From positions 1-58,172 of IMG/VR virus record IMGVR_UViG_3300028610_000686: a stretch of DNA of 58,172 nucleotides. One strand, 5' to 3'. The notes below the pieces were generated by a model, which saw nothing but the letters and a program-made list of their open reading frames with translations, did no database searches and was not told the DNA's origin. Below, in pieces: positions 1 through 7,212 of this stretch (positions are counted from its first letter, which is position 1; each line of letters opens with the position of its first letter). The DNA is from a virus. The translations under genes were made by a program, and so were the position numbers.

Positions 1-2
1 GA

Positions 3-722
3 GAGCAGGACGGTTATAAATTAGCATTTGATAAATACACTTATGCAGCTCTTGCAATGCAATTGCATCAAGATGAAAAGCAAATGCATGATTTTGTATC
101 TGACTGCATAAACGAGTATAAACTTTTTAAGTGTAATGATAATTTTATTTATTCCAATTCTTTGTTAAGAAGGATGCAAAAAAAAGATAAAATATCAGAA
201 AAAAGAAGCAATGCAGCAAGTGTAAGATGGAACAAAAACAAAGACTTAGATGCAAATGCATTACAAAAGCAATCCATTTCCAATGCAATAAAAGTAAAAG
301 AAAAGAAAGTAAAGGAAATAGAAAGTAAAAAGAAAATATATTCCGAAGACTCTAACGAGTTTCGTGTGTCACTTTTTCTTTTCAATAATATTCTAAACAA
401 TAACCCTGATTTCAAAAAACCAAATCTTCAAAATTGGGCAACGGACACCGATTTACTTTTAAGAGTTGATAAAAGAAATCTTGAAGAAGTAAAAAAACTA
501 ATCGTATGGGTTCAAAAAGATGACTTTGAAAAGTCAAAAGTTTTATCCATTTCAAAACTCAGAAAAAGATACGATCAATTGAAAATGGAAATGGATCAAT
601 CAAAAGTTAAAAAATCAAACATTAATCAATATAGAAAAGAGAAGACACTGACCGAATTAGCAGCGGAAATGAAAGGTAAAAGTTTTGACATTGAATTAAC
701 AGATTATCAGGAAGTAAAATGA
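3..722 (+). CDS. Lin1244/Lin1753-like phage replication protein, 5' truncated by window edge
   Basis: The reading frame is open from base 3, so the N-terminus lies outside the window. The visible part starts with EQDGYKLAFDKYTYAALAM and includes SNSLLRRM and ISEKRSNAASVRWNK. This arrangement is typical of the Lin1244/Lin1753-like N-terminal domain (DUF4373) found in phage DnaD-like replication proteins. A Lys-rich linker follows, then a C-terminal helical part (about residues 110-220) that could be the DnaD-like or primosome-binding region. It overlaps the next gene by 4 bp (ATGA), so the two are translationally coupled. The family is recognised by its motif pattern only. An initiator role at the phage origin is inference. 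Confidence 0.7.
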   Translation, partial: EQDGYKLAFDKYTYAALAMQLHQDEKQMHDFVSDCINEYKLFKCNDNFIYSNSLLRRMQKKDKISEKRSNAASVRWNKNKDLDANALQKQSISNAIKVKEKKVKEIESKKKIYSEDSNEFRVSLFLFNNILNNNPDFKKPNLQNWATDTDLLLRVDKRNLEEVKKLIVWVQKDDFEKSKVLSISKLRKRYDQLKMEMDQSKVKKSNINQYRKEKTLTELAAEMKGKSFDIELTDYQEVK

Positions 723-1303
723 AAGAGGAAACTGTTTTAATGATACTTGAATCGTTAATGGCTGAAACTTCAAGGCGATTTACTGACAATGAGAGAACCT
801 TAAAAATAAGAAACTGGACAATTAAGCTAAAAGACATCACTGAAGAGCAAGGTATGAAGGGGTTAGAAAAAGCATTGGATTTACCATTAGATTTCATGCC
901 GTCAATTGGAACATTTAAAGAATATTGCTTAACCGACACCGGGCAATCATCGATAGAAGAACAAGGGATTGAGGCGTGGTATTTGGCTTACAATAATCTC
1001 AACCATACAGTTTCCCCAATATTTAAAAATTCAGCAATTGCAGAAACGATACGGAAAATGGGTGGGTGGGTTAAATTCTCAACTATGCTGACAAAAGATG
1101 AGCCATTTATCAAAATAGAATTCATCGAGTTATATACAGTCCTGAAGAGAAGAAGTCAAGAATACTACCCGTGTTTGTCTGGAACATATAAAACTAATAA
1201 ATTCATTGGGTATAAAAAAGAAGACGATCTCGCTCAAGTTTTGATAGAAATTGAGAAACATAAAAAAACTCAATCCACAATGTTGGAGATGTTGAATAAA
1301 TGA
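719..1303 (+). CDS. Putative replisome-loader-like protein
   Basis: 194 aa, coupled by ATGA to the upstream replication protein. It is rich in short amphipathic helices: an N-terminal helix set with RRFTDNERTLKIRNW, then FMPSIGTFKEYC, and a C-terminal IKIEFIELYTVLKRR segment. This pattern (FP/IGxFxE followed by a C-terminal helical tail) is seen in phage proteins next to DnaD-type initiators and resembles helicase-loader or lambda P-like partners. I see no Walker motif, so it is not an ATP-dependent DnaC-type loader. Position gives most of the support. The function is inference. Confidence 0.5.
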   Translation: MKEETVLMILESLMAETSRRFTDNERTLKIRNWTIKLKDITEEQGMKGLEKALDLPLDFMPSIGTFKEYCLTDTGQSSIEEQGIEAWYLAYNNLNHTVSPIFKNSAIAETIRKMGGWVKFSTMLTKDEPFIKIEFIELYTVLKRRSQEYYPCLSGTYKTNKFIGYKKEDDLAQVLIEIEKHKKTQSTMLEMLNK

Positions 1304-1482
1304 TATTATACGATTACTTCGAAAACGATACTCTTGATCATGTCCAAACAATTGGACATGTAAATCACGAAGAATTCAAAAGAGCTTGTTTTAAAGCTCA
1401 TCGATCAGTTCCGGCCAGAATTCAACATGAATTGGATAAGAATAAAAAACAGATCACAGTAGGATATTATAAACTCTATTAA
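1300..1482 (+). CDS. Small hypothetical protein
   Basis: 60 aa, beginning at an ATGA overlap with the previous gene. It has an acidic N-terminus (YDYFENDTLDHVQTIGHVNHEEF) and a basic C-terminus ending KLY. I recognise no family. The last codons and stop lie in the element AAACTCTATTAA, which recurs before three more genes downstream. Confidence 0.6.
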   Translation: MILYDYFENDTLDHVQTIGHVNHEEFKRACFKAHRSVPARIQHELDKNKKQITVGYYKLY

Positions 1483-1491
1483 TAGGTTAAA

Positions 1492-1701
1492 ATGGCTGGA
1501 AGAGATTATATAATATGTAAAAAGTGTAGCGCAAAAATAATATATGATGGTGACAACAACGGTAGGGATAGACTAGAGACAATGTGGGGAGATCCTGGTT
1601 CAGACATGTGGACAGTTGGTTTATTATGTCCTGATTGTATAAAAATATTAGAAAATCCTTGTCCAATTTGTAAATATGATCCTTATAAAAAGGATAAATA
1701 A
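1492..1701 (+). CDS. Small zinc-ribbon-like protein
   Basis: 69 aa with three CxxC pairs: CKKC near residue 10, CPDC near 48 and CPIC near 56. This suggests one or two bound zinc ions and a compact zinc-ribbon fold. The middle (GDNNGRDRLETMWGDPGSDMW) is acidic and loop-rich. It sits in a run of small accessory genes transcribed rightwards. Its role is unknown; nucleic-acid or protein binding is possible. Confidence 0.6.
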   Translation: MAGRDYIICKKCSAKIIYDGDNNGRDRLETMWGDPGSDMWTVGLLCPDCIKILENPCPICKYDPYKKDK

Positions 1702-1741
1702 ATGAAACCGAATCGAATTTATAAACTCTATTAAAGGAAAA

Positions 1742-2074
1742 ATGAAATACATAGCAAGCCAATACGTAAAATCAGAAACTCCAAACTGTTCGATCATAAA
1801 ACCAAAATGGTTACCGAATTGGTTGTTTAAAAAATTGAAATTAAAACCGGAATGGGTAAGAGAATCATTTACATTCGAAGTTGCTTCAGATGACGAAAAA
1901 GAAGCTATCAAAATAAGCGAAAAAATATTAAGATCATGGGAAAAAATAACAGAATGTAGCATGCGACCGCAAATATGGGGACGGCAAGTTGAGCGATATA
2001 TTTTCGTAACACCATACATGAAAGCAAATAATATTGAACCATCCGGGGAAAATATTTTACTCTATAGTGAATGA
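1742..2074 (+). CDS. Hypothetical protein
   Basis: 110 aa. It starts after a Shine-Dalgarno-like AAAGGAAAA that lies directly behind an AAACTCTATTAA repeat. It contains Trp/Pro-rich PKWLPNWLFKKLKLKPEW and then a mixed alpha/beta tail with VASDDEKEAIKISEKIL, which reads like a ferredoxin-like beta-alpha unit. No signature residues are visible and no family is recognised. It is followed by another copy of the same upstream repeat. Confidence 0.55.
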   Translation: MKYIASQYVKSETPNCSIIKPKWLPNWLFKKLKLKPEWVRESFTFEVASDDEKEAIKISEKILRSWEKITECSMRPQIWGRQVERYIFVTPYMKANNIEPSGENILLYSE

Positions 2075-2102
2075 AAAAATAAAACTCTATTAAAAAAGAA
2101 AA

Positions 2103-2273
2103 ATGGCCAGAAATCATTGGTGTGGTTTTAATGAAATTCCAAAATGTTGTCGTGGGTGCGGAGAATTAGATTCTCACTCAGTGGATGAATATTCACCGAA
2201 TGGATATTATTGCTGTAAAAATCTATTTCTTCCAACCAAAAAACAAACCTGCAAAAGGAAGCAAAAATCTTAA
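2103..2273 (+). CDS. Small Cys-rich protein
   Basis: 56 aa with eight or so cysteines, including CGFNEIPKCCRGCGE near the N-terminus and YYCCKN further on. It is probably a zinc-binding knuckle. It starts at ATG 2103 behind AAACTCTATTAA and a weak AAAGAAAA. The next gene starts 22 bp downstream behind another copy of the repeat. Function unknown. Confidence 0.5.
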   Translation: MARNHWCGFNEIPKCCRGCGELDSHSVDEYSPNGYYCCKNLFLPTKKQTCKRKQKS

Positions 2274-2295
2274 AAACTCTATTAAGAAAGGAATT

Positions 2296-2841
2296 ATGAG
2301 TGAGAATAAAAAATGGAATTGTAAAGAATGTGATAGTTGTTGTCAAATCATTACTTGTTGGTATCCGAACGAGTTTCTTAACGGGTGTAAATATGGTGCT
2401 AAATGGGTTCCAGAAAAACCCGTCGAGAAAGTCTCTTCACCAAAAAAATACAAATTGGTGATTCCTGGTCAGATATCAACTAAGGACACCAAATTAATGC
2501 AAAAAGCATTAACGTTGATGAATATTAAAGAAGTCAAAGAAGGTCAGCATTTTACGAATTATGGACTTTGTTTTTCGGAATGCAATATTCCCAGGAATTG
2601 GCTAGTCGAAATCAAAGACGAACCGATGACAGTTGAAGAAATCATAGATAAAATAGAATGCGAATCACAATGTGAGAAAGGGTGGCATGATTCCGATGTG
2701 CAAAAATCTGTTATTATTAGTGCCAAAAACGAAGCCCTGAAATACAAACCGTTGGTTGATGCTGTTGCTAAATATATCAATAATGATGATATTCAATTCC
2801 ATGAGAGTGGAATACAGGAAGAACTTGAAAAACTAAACTAA
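2296..2841 (+). CDS. Cys-rich hypothetical protein
   Basis: 181 aa. I chose ATG 2296 because AAGAAAGGAATT gives a good Shine-Dalgarno; the frame is open further upstream without one. The N-terminus has CKECDSCCQ, a further Cys and CKYG, which could bind zinc. The middle is basic, and the C-terminal half has scattered Cys (SECNIPRNW, ECESQCEKGW) and an acidic helix. It is the last gene in the block carrying the upstream AAACTCTATTAA repeats. No family recognised. Confidence 0.55.
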   Translation: MSENKKWNCKECDSCCQIITCWYPNEFLNGCKYGAKWVPEKPVEKVSSPKKYKLVIPGQISTKDTKLMQKALTLMNIKEVKEGQHFTNYGLCFSECNIPRNWLVEIKDEPMTVEEIIDKIECESQCEKGWHDSDVQKSVIISAKNEALKYKPLVDAVAKYINNDDIQFHESGIQEELEKLN

Positions 2842-2850
2842 AGGAATAAA

Positions 2851-3189
2851 ATGCTAAGTTCAAAAGAAATTAAAAGGAAGGAACGAAACAAGAAAAAAGG
2901 CGTTGTCCTTTACTTTCCAGCAATCACAGAGAAAAAACCAAACAGAAAAAAGGATAAAACTCTTAGACGTGTTGCGATAGACAACACAACGACTCACAGA
3001 ATATCGCCAACGATCCGGCCAGATCTTTGGAAATATTTTTACACGAGAATTATCAAGAGCAAAACAAGGCGACTTGATGGATCATGGGCAAAACAATACA
3101 AGTACATTCCGAAAAAGAAATTTAAACAAATAATCAAAAACTCTGAATATTTAATCAAAAATGGCCATTACAAGAAACGTAAAGCATAA
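2851..3189 (+). CDS. Small, very basic hypothetical protein
   Basis: 112 aa, with an extremely Lys/Arg-rich composition (KRKERNKKK, KKPNRKKDK, KKKFKQIIKN). It starts 9 bp after the previous gene behind AAAGGAATAAA. The charge suggests nucleic-acid binding. No catalytic motif or known domain is visible. Confidence 0.55.
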   Translation: MLSSKEIKRKERNKKKGVVLYFPAITEKKPNRKKDKTLRRVAIDNTTTHRISPTIRPDLWKYFYTRIIKSKTRRLDGSWAKQYKYIPKKKFKQIIKNSEYLIKNGHYKKRKA

Positions 3190-3198
3190 AGTAAACAG

Positions 3199-3243
3199 CC
3201 GGGGTATTCCTATTTTACATTCAATTTTCCCCGGTGATTTTTT
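3199..3243 (+). terminator. Possible intrinsic terminator
   Basis: CCGGGG (3199-3204) pairs with CCCCGG (3229-3234), followed by TGATTTTTT. The 24-nt loop is large, so this is a moderate candidate. It lies just after the basic protein gene. From here to 3401 I see no convincing gene: the frame that opens at 3161 starts inside the previous gene and runs through the hairpin. Confidence 0.4.
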
Positions 3244-3401
3244 AAGCCGTTTCCCCGGTTATAATTCGTTCATTTACCTCAGATACCAATTACCAATTAC
3301 GATGATCAATCAGTTTAAAAAACATAATGGAGTAAAAACCACAAACATCTATCGAAAGTGTTTTATGAGGTTAAAAACGTTTAATAACTTGAGGTTTTAA
3401 T

Positions 3402-3551
3402 ATGAAATTTCTAAACATAAAAAAAGATTTAACCGGCGGACAATATCTGATCATCATTTTTATAATTAGTGTTATATTTGGATTCGGCCATCATTTAGGG
3501 TGGTCGTTTTGTGAAAGTTTTTTATTCATGCTGGGTCTTCCGGTAGGTTAA
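3402..3551 (+). CDS. Small single-span membrane protein
   Basis: 49 aa. A hydrophobic stretch, LIIIFIISVIFGFGHHLGW, lies in the centre, flanked by a basic N-terminus (KFLNIKKDL). A short ORF of this type in a phage accessory block may be an inner-membrane protein, possibly for exclusion. The spacer to the next gene is 3 bp and carries GGTTAAAAT. Confidence 0.5.
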   Translation: MKFLNIKKDLTGGQYLIIIFIISVIFGFGHHLGWSFCESFLFMLGLPVG

Positions 3552-3554
3552 AAT

Positions 3555-3791
3555 ATGAAATGGATAAACGTAAACGATAAACTTCCAGACAGAAACACGA
3601 GATACGCCAGTAAGTACGGTGTCTCGGTATTGGGATTCGATATAAGTGATCACAGGCCCGAGCCATTCGAAGTAATTTTTAATTATGGTAAAAAATGGTT
3701 TGAAGAATTATGCCACGGGCCGGCAGGCGAGGAATGCTGGTTAAGTGCGAGTGTTAGCCATTGGATGGAATTGCCTAAAGGGGTAAAATGA
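3555..3791 (+). CDS. DUF551-family protein
   Basis: 78 aa. It begins MKWINVNDKLPD and ends VSHWMELPKG, the two hallmark ends of DUF551 (W-x-V-x-x-x-L-P at the start and hWMPLP at the end). This family is very common in phages and prophages and has no established function. The length is typical. It overlaps the next gene by 4 bp. Confidence 0.75.
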   Translation: MKWINVNDKLPDRNTRYASKYGVSVLGFDISDHRPEPFEVIFNYGKKWFEELCHGPAGEECWLSASVSHWMELPKGVK

Positions 3792-3970
3792 ATGATCCAG
3801 TATGGCTTACTCTTAAAAACATGATATCCGGATCAATTCTACAAACATACGTTCAAGACATTGGCGATTACTGGTTGTCAGTTTTTAATAATCCGGAAAC
3901 CAAAACACTTGACACTTTTTCTAAGAACGAATGGGAAATCAAAATATTAATGAATGGGGTTAGAATATGA
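3788..3970 (+). CDS. Small hypothetical protein
   Basis: 60 aa, starting at an ATGA overlap with the DUF551 gene and ending with an ATGA overlap onto the next gene. Such double coupling supports real translation. The sequence has mixed hydrophobic beta strands (ISGSILQTYVQDIGDYWLSVF). No family recognised. Confidence 0.55.
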   Translation: MNDPVWLTLKNMISGSILQTYVQDIGDYWLSVFNNPETKTLDTFSKNEWEIKILMNGVRI

Positions 3971-4149
3971 GTGATGATAAGATTGACATGTATACAGCAA
4001 TTGCTAATATTGTTAATGACATGGAAAACCATTTAAGATTAGTATTTATACGCGCAAAACTTTGCAGGGCATACTATTTAGGACTTGAGAAAGAAGGTTT
4101 TTCTGAATCTCAGGCGCTTGAACTCTGCAAAGAATTTAAAATGGGATAA
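3967..4149 (+). CDS. Small hypothetical protein
   Basis: 60 aa, mainly helical: MYTAIANIVNDMENHLRL, then AKLCRAYYLGLEKEGFSE and SQALELCKEFK. The second half (a helix that ends with GFSESQALEL) resembles short phage proteins of the type 'A...Y..L...G.s...AL.L'. Coupled by ATGA. Function unknown. Confidence 0.55.
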   Translation: MSDDKIDMYTAIANIVNDMENHLRLVFIRAKLCRAYYLGLEKEGFSESQALELCKEFKMG

Positions 4150-4156
4150 AATAAAA

Positions 4157-4516
4157 ATGACAAAATGCGAATGCGAGCCATTTCAAAAATGTCTTTGTGA
4201 AAAATCAGAAACAGAAATTGAAAAAGATATCATAGAATATCTTGAATCAATCACTCACTGTATGGCCTACAAAACATCCACGAAAGGTAGGAAAATAGGA
4301 AAACAGAGAGTAAAGGCGACAAAGAAAGAAAAGCCTGGGAAATCTGATATTGTTTGTTGTTACGATGGACTATACATCGCAATTGAAGTAAAATCAAAAG
4401 ATGGGACACAGCAAAAAAACCAAGAAGATTTTGAGAAAGAAGTGACTGCGGCCGGCGGTGAATATTGGTTAGTTAGATCACTTGAAGAAGTAATTATAAA
4501 ATTAGAGGGCAAATGA
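4157..4516 (+). CDS. VRR-NUC-type nuclease domain protein
   Basis: 119 aa from ATG 4157; the frame is open upstream but overlaps the previous gene. Residues 61-90 hold the VRR-NUC core: GKSDIVCCYDGLYIAIEVKS then TQQKNQ. Asp64, Glu77 and Lys79 correspond to the PD-(D/E)xK acids and lysine, and the Gln-rich helix follows as expected. The N-terminus has an extra Cys cluster (CECEPFQKCLC). Stand-alone VRR-NUC proteins are common in phages and are presumed structure-specific DNA nucleases used in replication or recombination. It is coupled to the next gene by ATGA. Confidence 0.8.
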   Translation: MTKCECEPFQKCLCEKSETEIEKDIIEYLESITHCMAYKTSTKGRKIGKQRVKATKKEKPGKSDIVCCYDGLYIAIEVKSKDGTQQKNQEDFEKEVTAAGGEYWLVRSLEEVIIKLEGK

Positions 4517-4725
4517 AACTGAATCCAAAGCAAATAATTAAAATAGACAAAATAGAAACAGAAGCTTGGAAATATTTAGGGAACATGATCGATCAATTAC
4601 ACAAAGTTGGATTTATTGTAGGGGGAGATTATAAAAAAATAGAACGTAAATTTAATGGATGGTTGCAGTCGTATGGCATGAAACGACAACCGCTTGACAA
4701 GCTTGGTAAAACTGGTAAAAAATAA
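4513..4725 (+). CDS. Small hypothetical protein
   Basis: 70 aa and basic, translationally coupled to the VRR-NUC gene by a 4-bp overlap. Helical, with KIDKIETEAWKYLGNMIDQL. Coupling suggests a partner role, but there is no recognisable domain. Bases 4726-4818 after it hold no gene that I can support. Confidence 0.5.
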   Translation: MKLNPKQIIKIDKIETEAWKYLGNMIDQLHKVGFIVGGDYKKIERKFNGWLQSYGMKRQPLDKLGKTGKK

Positions 4726-4818
4726 ATAGAGATACGATGTCGATAGAAGATGCTTAGAAAGCAATGGATATTTTGAGGCAATTGAGAATTTTATTAATGT
4801 TCCGCAAGGAGGTTGAAA

Positions 4819-5055
4819 ATGGTATTCGGATTAATTGGCAATGTAATTGGAAAAGTTGTTGATGAGGTTGACGAATTTGCGAGCAATCCGGTTGGATATG
4901 TAGTCGACGCCGCAGCAAAACCAATACGTGACGGACTTGAAGTTCTTCAAGGATTAACAGAGGGCGAGTTAAGGGTTAAAGCAATAGCACGTTTCGGCGC
5001 TGACGCCGTAGTCGGCATGGGGTCCGCCGAATTAATTGATTTATTAATGAGTTGA
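4819..5055 (+). CDS. Small Ala/Val/Gly-rich hypothetical protein
   Basis: 78 aa from ATG 4819. It has the best Shine-Dalgarno in this region, AAGGAGG, 6 bp upstream, which decides the start. The N-terminus (VFGLIGNVIGKVVDEVDEF) is amphipathic and the remainder has GVTL-like helices rich in Ala and Asp. It could be a small amphipathic membrane-associated protein. Composition (higher GC, GCC codons) differs a little from the neighbours. Confidence 0.6.
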   Translation: MVFGLIGNVIGKVVDEVDEFASNPVGYVVDAAAKPIRDGLEVLQGLTEGELRVKAIARFGADAVVGMGSAELIDLLMS

Positions 5056-5059
5056 TAAA

Positions 5060-5233
5060 ATGCCTGATCAATATACATCAATTGATAATTCAGCTAGTGT
5101 AAATCTCAATGATAATGATTATGCGAATTATCTGAAATACAAAAAGCAACTAATTGATGATGGCGAAACATTCGAAGAAATTGAAAAAATATTAACCGGT
5201 TATATTTGGGATGAAATAGAAAATTATGATTAA
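5060..5233 (+). CDS. Small acidic hypothetical protein
   Basis: 57 aa, starting 5 bp after the previous stop. It is rich in Asp, Asn and Glu (NLNDNDYANYLKYKKQLIDDGE). The helix DGETFEEIEKILTGYIWDEIE follows. It overlaps the next ORF by 8 bp. Unknown. Confidence 0.5.
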   Translation: MPDQYTSIDNSASVNLNDNDYANYLKYKKQLIDDGETFEEIEKILTGYIWDEIENYD

Positions 5234-5372
5234 AAAAGAAAATGATTATATTACGTATCCAGGAATCAGGGTAAGTGAATATACTATTAAATGCGCGGCC
5301 ATCCCTAAATGGATTATAAAAATTTTAGAGACCACGTTCAACAAAAGAATTAACGGAAAAGGGAAAAGATGA
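5226..5372 (+). CDS. Small hypothetical protein
   Basis: 48 aa, basic at both ends (MIKKEND and FNKRINGKGKR), with overlapping junctions on both sides. The only support is compact coupling with its neighbours. No family recognised. Confidence 0.4.
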   Translation: MIKKENDYITYPGIRVSEYTIKCAAIPKWIIKILETTFNKRINGKGKR

Positions 5373-5539
5373 TTAAAAAAATAATTATTGAAATCGACGG
5401 GAATGAAATCGAATTATCAAAAGAGCAAGCGATAAAATTAAGGAATGATTTGAACGAAATAACGAATCATTCAACGATCCAGTTTGTTCCTTATGAACCC
5501 TATGTGCAACCAAACTATCCATTGTATCCTCAGTTTTAG
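5369..5539 (+). CDS. Small hypothetical protein
   Basis: 56 aa, coupled by ATGA. The N-terminus KKIIIEIDGNEIELSKEQAIKLRNDLNEI forms a beta hairpin plus helix. The C-terminus is Pro/Tyr-rich (VPYEPYVQPNYPLYPQF). The N-terminal pattern 'I.I.G..i.Ls..eA..L...L' is frequent in small phage proteins of unknown role. Confidence 0.5.
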   Translation: MIKKIIIEIDGNEIELSKEQAIKLRNDLNEITNHSTIQFVPYEPYVQPNYPLYPQF

Positions 5540-5594
5540 ACGACAGACATTACAGATGGCGGTAATTAATAATCGAGATTTCATAAGGGGATAA

Positions 5595-5810
5595 ATGGAA
5601 CATGAAGAAAAAGAAGCGATTCACGAGACATTAGATAAAATTCTAAAACACATGGCTAATTGTGAATTCAAAATGATGTACACTCAGATTGAATATCTTG
5701 TGCAACTTGTGGAAAATGATTCGCAAACTGAATGCGAAACAAGGCAGGTTATTGCAGAATATTTTGAAACAATTAATACTATCCGCTCCAATCTAGAAAA
5801 AACTAAATAA
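5595..5810 (+). CDS. Small helical hypothetical protein
   Basis: 71 aa, behind AAGGGGATAA, the typical strong Shine-Dalgarno of this phage. It is entirely helical and acidic (EEKEAIHETLDKILKHMANCEF, then EYLVQLVENDSQTECET). It may form a coiled coil. No family recognised. Confidence 0.55.
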   Translation: MEHEEKEAIHETLDKILKHMANCEFKMMYTQIEYLVQLVENDSQTECETRQVIAEYFETINTIRSNLEKTK

Positions 5811-5864
5811 AAACAATCTAATAAAACTTTCTATGAATTATTTTGCTTATTTGAGATAAAAAAC

Positions 5865-5893
5865 TTGACACATTTGATCAACAAGAATAGAAT
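5865..5893 (+). promoter_or_regulatory. Sigma70-type promoter, first of a duplicated promoter-leader pair
   Basis: TTGACA (5865-5870), 17-nt spacer, TAGAAT (5888-5893). The spacer starts CATTTGATCAA, nearly the same as in the promoter at 47423-47451. Both leaders end with CTCGGAGAAAGT directly before the start codon. Confidence 0.6.
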
Positions 5894-5954
5894 CATAATT
5901 AAGAGATCAGCAATAAAGCTTAGGTCTCGAAACACGGAACTCTCGGAGAAAGTG

Positions 5955-6206
5955 ATGAAAAATTTAAATGAAATTAAAGCAAGCGACTGGGAAAGAACTG
6001 GAAAGCATCAAGTATTTGATAACTCAGAAGGAACATTTTGCTCATTTTACAACGAGTCTGAAGAGAAAAATCTCCACGTTTGGCATCAATTAGATGGGAG
6101 AGTAAGGTTATTAGACGAAAATATGTGTTTCGAGTATGGTGATAAGGATTCAGATGAAAACGATCAAGAAATTGATAATATTCATGAACTGTTATCGGTT
6201 CTTTAA
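5955..6206 (+). CDS. Small acidic hypothetical protein
   Basis: 83 aa. A longer frame opens at 5865, but its apparent TTG start is the promoter -35 box, so I take ATG 5955, preceded by CTCGGAGAAAGT. The protein has a beta-rich middle (SEGTFCSFYNESEEKNLHVWH) and an acidic C-terminus (EYGDKDSDENDQEID). First gene after a promoter; function unknown. Confidence 0.55.
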   Translation: MKNLNEIKASDWERTGKHQVFDNSEGTFCSFYNESEEKNLHVWHQLDGRVRLLDENMCFEYGDKDSDENDQEIDNIHELLSVL

Positions 6207-6213
6207 AAAACCA

Positions 6214-6228
6214 GGCGCTCTAAGCGCC
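6214..6228 (+). promoter_or_regulatory. Leader hairpin upstream of 6245
   Basis: GGCGCT (6214-6219), CTA loop, AGCGCC (6223-6228): a GC-rich 6-bp hairpin with no T-run after it. CACCAGGAG follows as the Shine-Dalgarno of the next gene. It is more likely an RNA-stability or translation element than a terminator. Confidence 0.5.
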
Positions 6229-6244
6229 ACACCAGGAGAAAAAA

Positions 6245-6532
6245 ATGACTGAAAAATTTGTAAAAGGCAAAACAAAGTTTGTATGGGGACCGGTAGTCAA
6301 AGTTCATGAAGTCGGAGAATATCAGATAATTGAATACAGAGAGGCGATATTCGAGGATGGTTGCAGTACCGGAAAACACGAACCCGAAAAGACAACTTTC
6401 TATGTCCACGGACAAAGTGTTTCTTATGAATCGCTGGACATGGCGTTAATTGGCGCTGTTTGCCTTAAGTATGATGGGCGCAATACAAGAGCGCCTGAAT
6501 ATATCTTTAACATGTTGAAGATTAATCAATAA
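6245..6532 (+). CDS. Hypothetical protein
   Basis: 95 aa, with strong CAGGAG Shine-Dalgarno. Predicted beta-rich with alternating strands (KFVWGPVVKVHEVGEYQIIEYREA) and a Cys/His pair (CSTGKHEPEKTTFYVHG). The C-terminus has GRNTRAPEYIFNML. The preceding GC-rich hairpin suggests it is well expressed. No family recognised. Confidence 0.6.
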   Translation: MTEKFVKGKTKFVWGPVVKVHEVGEYQIIEYREAIFEDGCSTGKHEPEKTTFYVHGQSVSYESLDMALIGAVCLKYDGRNTRAPEYIFNMLKINQ

Positions 6533-6644
6533 AACGGCTAGCTGGTAAGCGCCTGAATTTTGAATTTGAGATAGTGAAAACTAATTTATCATTTCAGAAT
6601 TGACACCCATCGAGCTTGTATTAGAAACGAAATGCCGCGCCGTT
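6533..6644 (+). ncRNA. Candidate structured RNA, tRNA-like outline
   Basis: There is no ORF between 6533 and 6675. AACGGC (6533-6538) pairs with GCCGTT (6639-6644) as a closing stem. Inside are GCT-GGTA-AGC (6541-6550), CTGAA (6553-6557) pairing with TTCAG (6593-6597), and TAGT-GAAA-ACTA (6572-6583), which is capped by a GNRA loop. The layout recalls a tRNA acceptor plus D-arm, but no clear T-arm or anticodon arm is visible. Class uncertain. Confidence 0.4.
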
Positions 6645-6675
6645 AAAAAAATAATAACATCAAACGGATGACATA

Positions 6676-7137
6676 ATGGAAATAACAGACGAAATATTGA
6701 TCGTTGCCGTTAGAAAAGCAGTAGAGATTGGACTATTGCCAAGTCGCAATGTCCCGACAGAAGAATATCTAAAGAATTGGGATCTGATAAAACAAATTTT
6801 ACAAGCTGCTTTTGATAAAGCACAACAACATCAATCACTAAAGGAAAAAATGACTGAAGATGAATACTATAAAAAGAAATTAGAAATAGAAGATTTGAAA
6901 AAGGAATTAGCTCGCGAATATGCAGAATCAAACAACCCTTATGAAATAGGTGATGTTATTCGTGATCATATAGGGTGTATTAGAATCGAAATAATAAACA
7001 CATATACCACGATGTATGATTTGCCGAGTTGCAGTTATAGCGGTCTATGCCTAAAGAAAAACGGGGAACCTTATAAATCTGGTGAAATAAGAGAATCATA
7101 CCAACAAAATGTGATTGAAAAAATCAATCCTAAGTGA
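6676..7137 (+). CDS. Hypothetical protein with coiled coil
   Basis: 153 aa. N-terminal helix (TDEILIVAVRKAVEIGLLP), then a charged coiled coil around residues 50-85 (KEKMTEDEYYKKKLEIEDLKK), then a beta-rich C-terminal half with GDVIRDHIGCIRIE and a Cys pair (CSYSGLCLKKNGEPY). The C-terminal strand pattern 'G..Y.v.....C.Y.G.....dg.p' looks like a small modular domain but I cannot assign it. Confidence 0.6.
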   Translation: MEITDEILIVAVRKAVEIGLLPSRNVPTEEYLKNWDLIKQILQAAFDKAQQHQSLKEKMTEDEYYKKKLEIEDLKKELAREYAESNNPYEIGDVIRDHIGCIRIEIINTYTTMYDLPSCSYSGLCLKKNGEPYKSGEIRESYQQNVIEKINPK

Positions 7138-7212
7138 GTTAATTATAGATTAAAATATTGCTATTTTTGATCACATATGATAGATTTAAATATAAAAAAG
7201 GGAAAGGATAAA

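Noticed and set aside
3161-3400. 79-aa plus-strand ORF
   Set aside because: It starts inside the previous gene and runs through a terminator-like hairpin; the translation has no natural-looking domain.
5865-5954. N-terminal extension of the gene at 5955, starting at TTG 5865
   Set aside because: The TTG is the promoter -35 box, and the duplicated leader at 47423 shows that this stretch is not coding.
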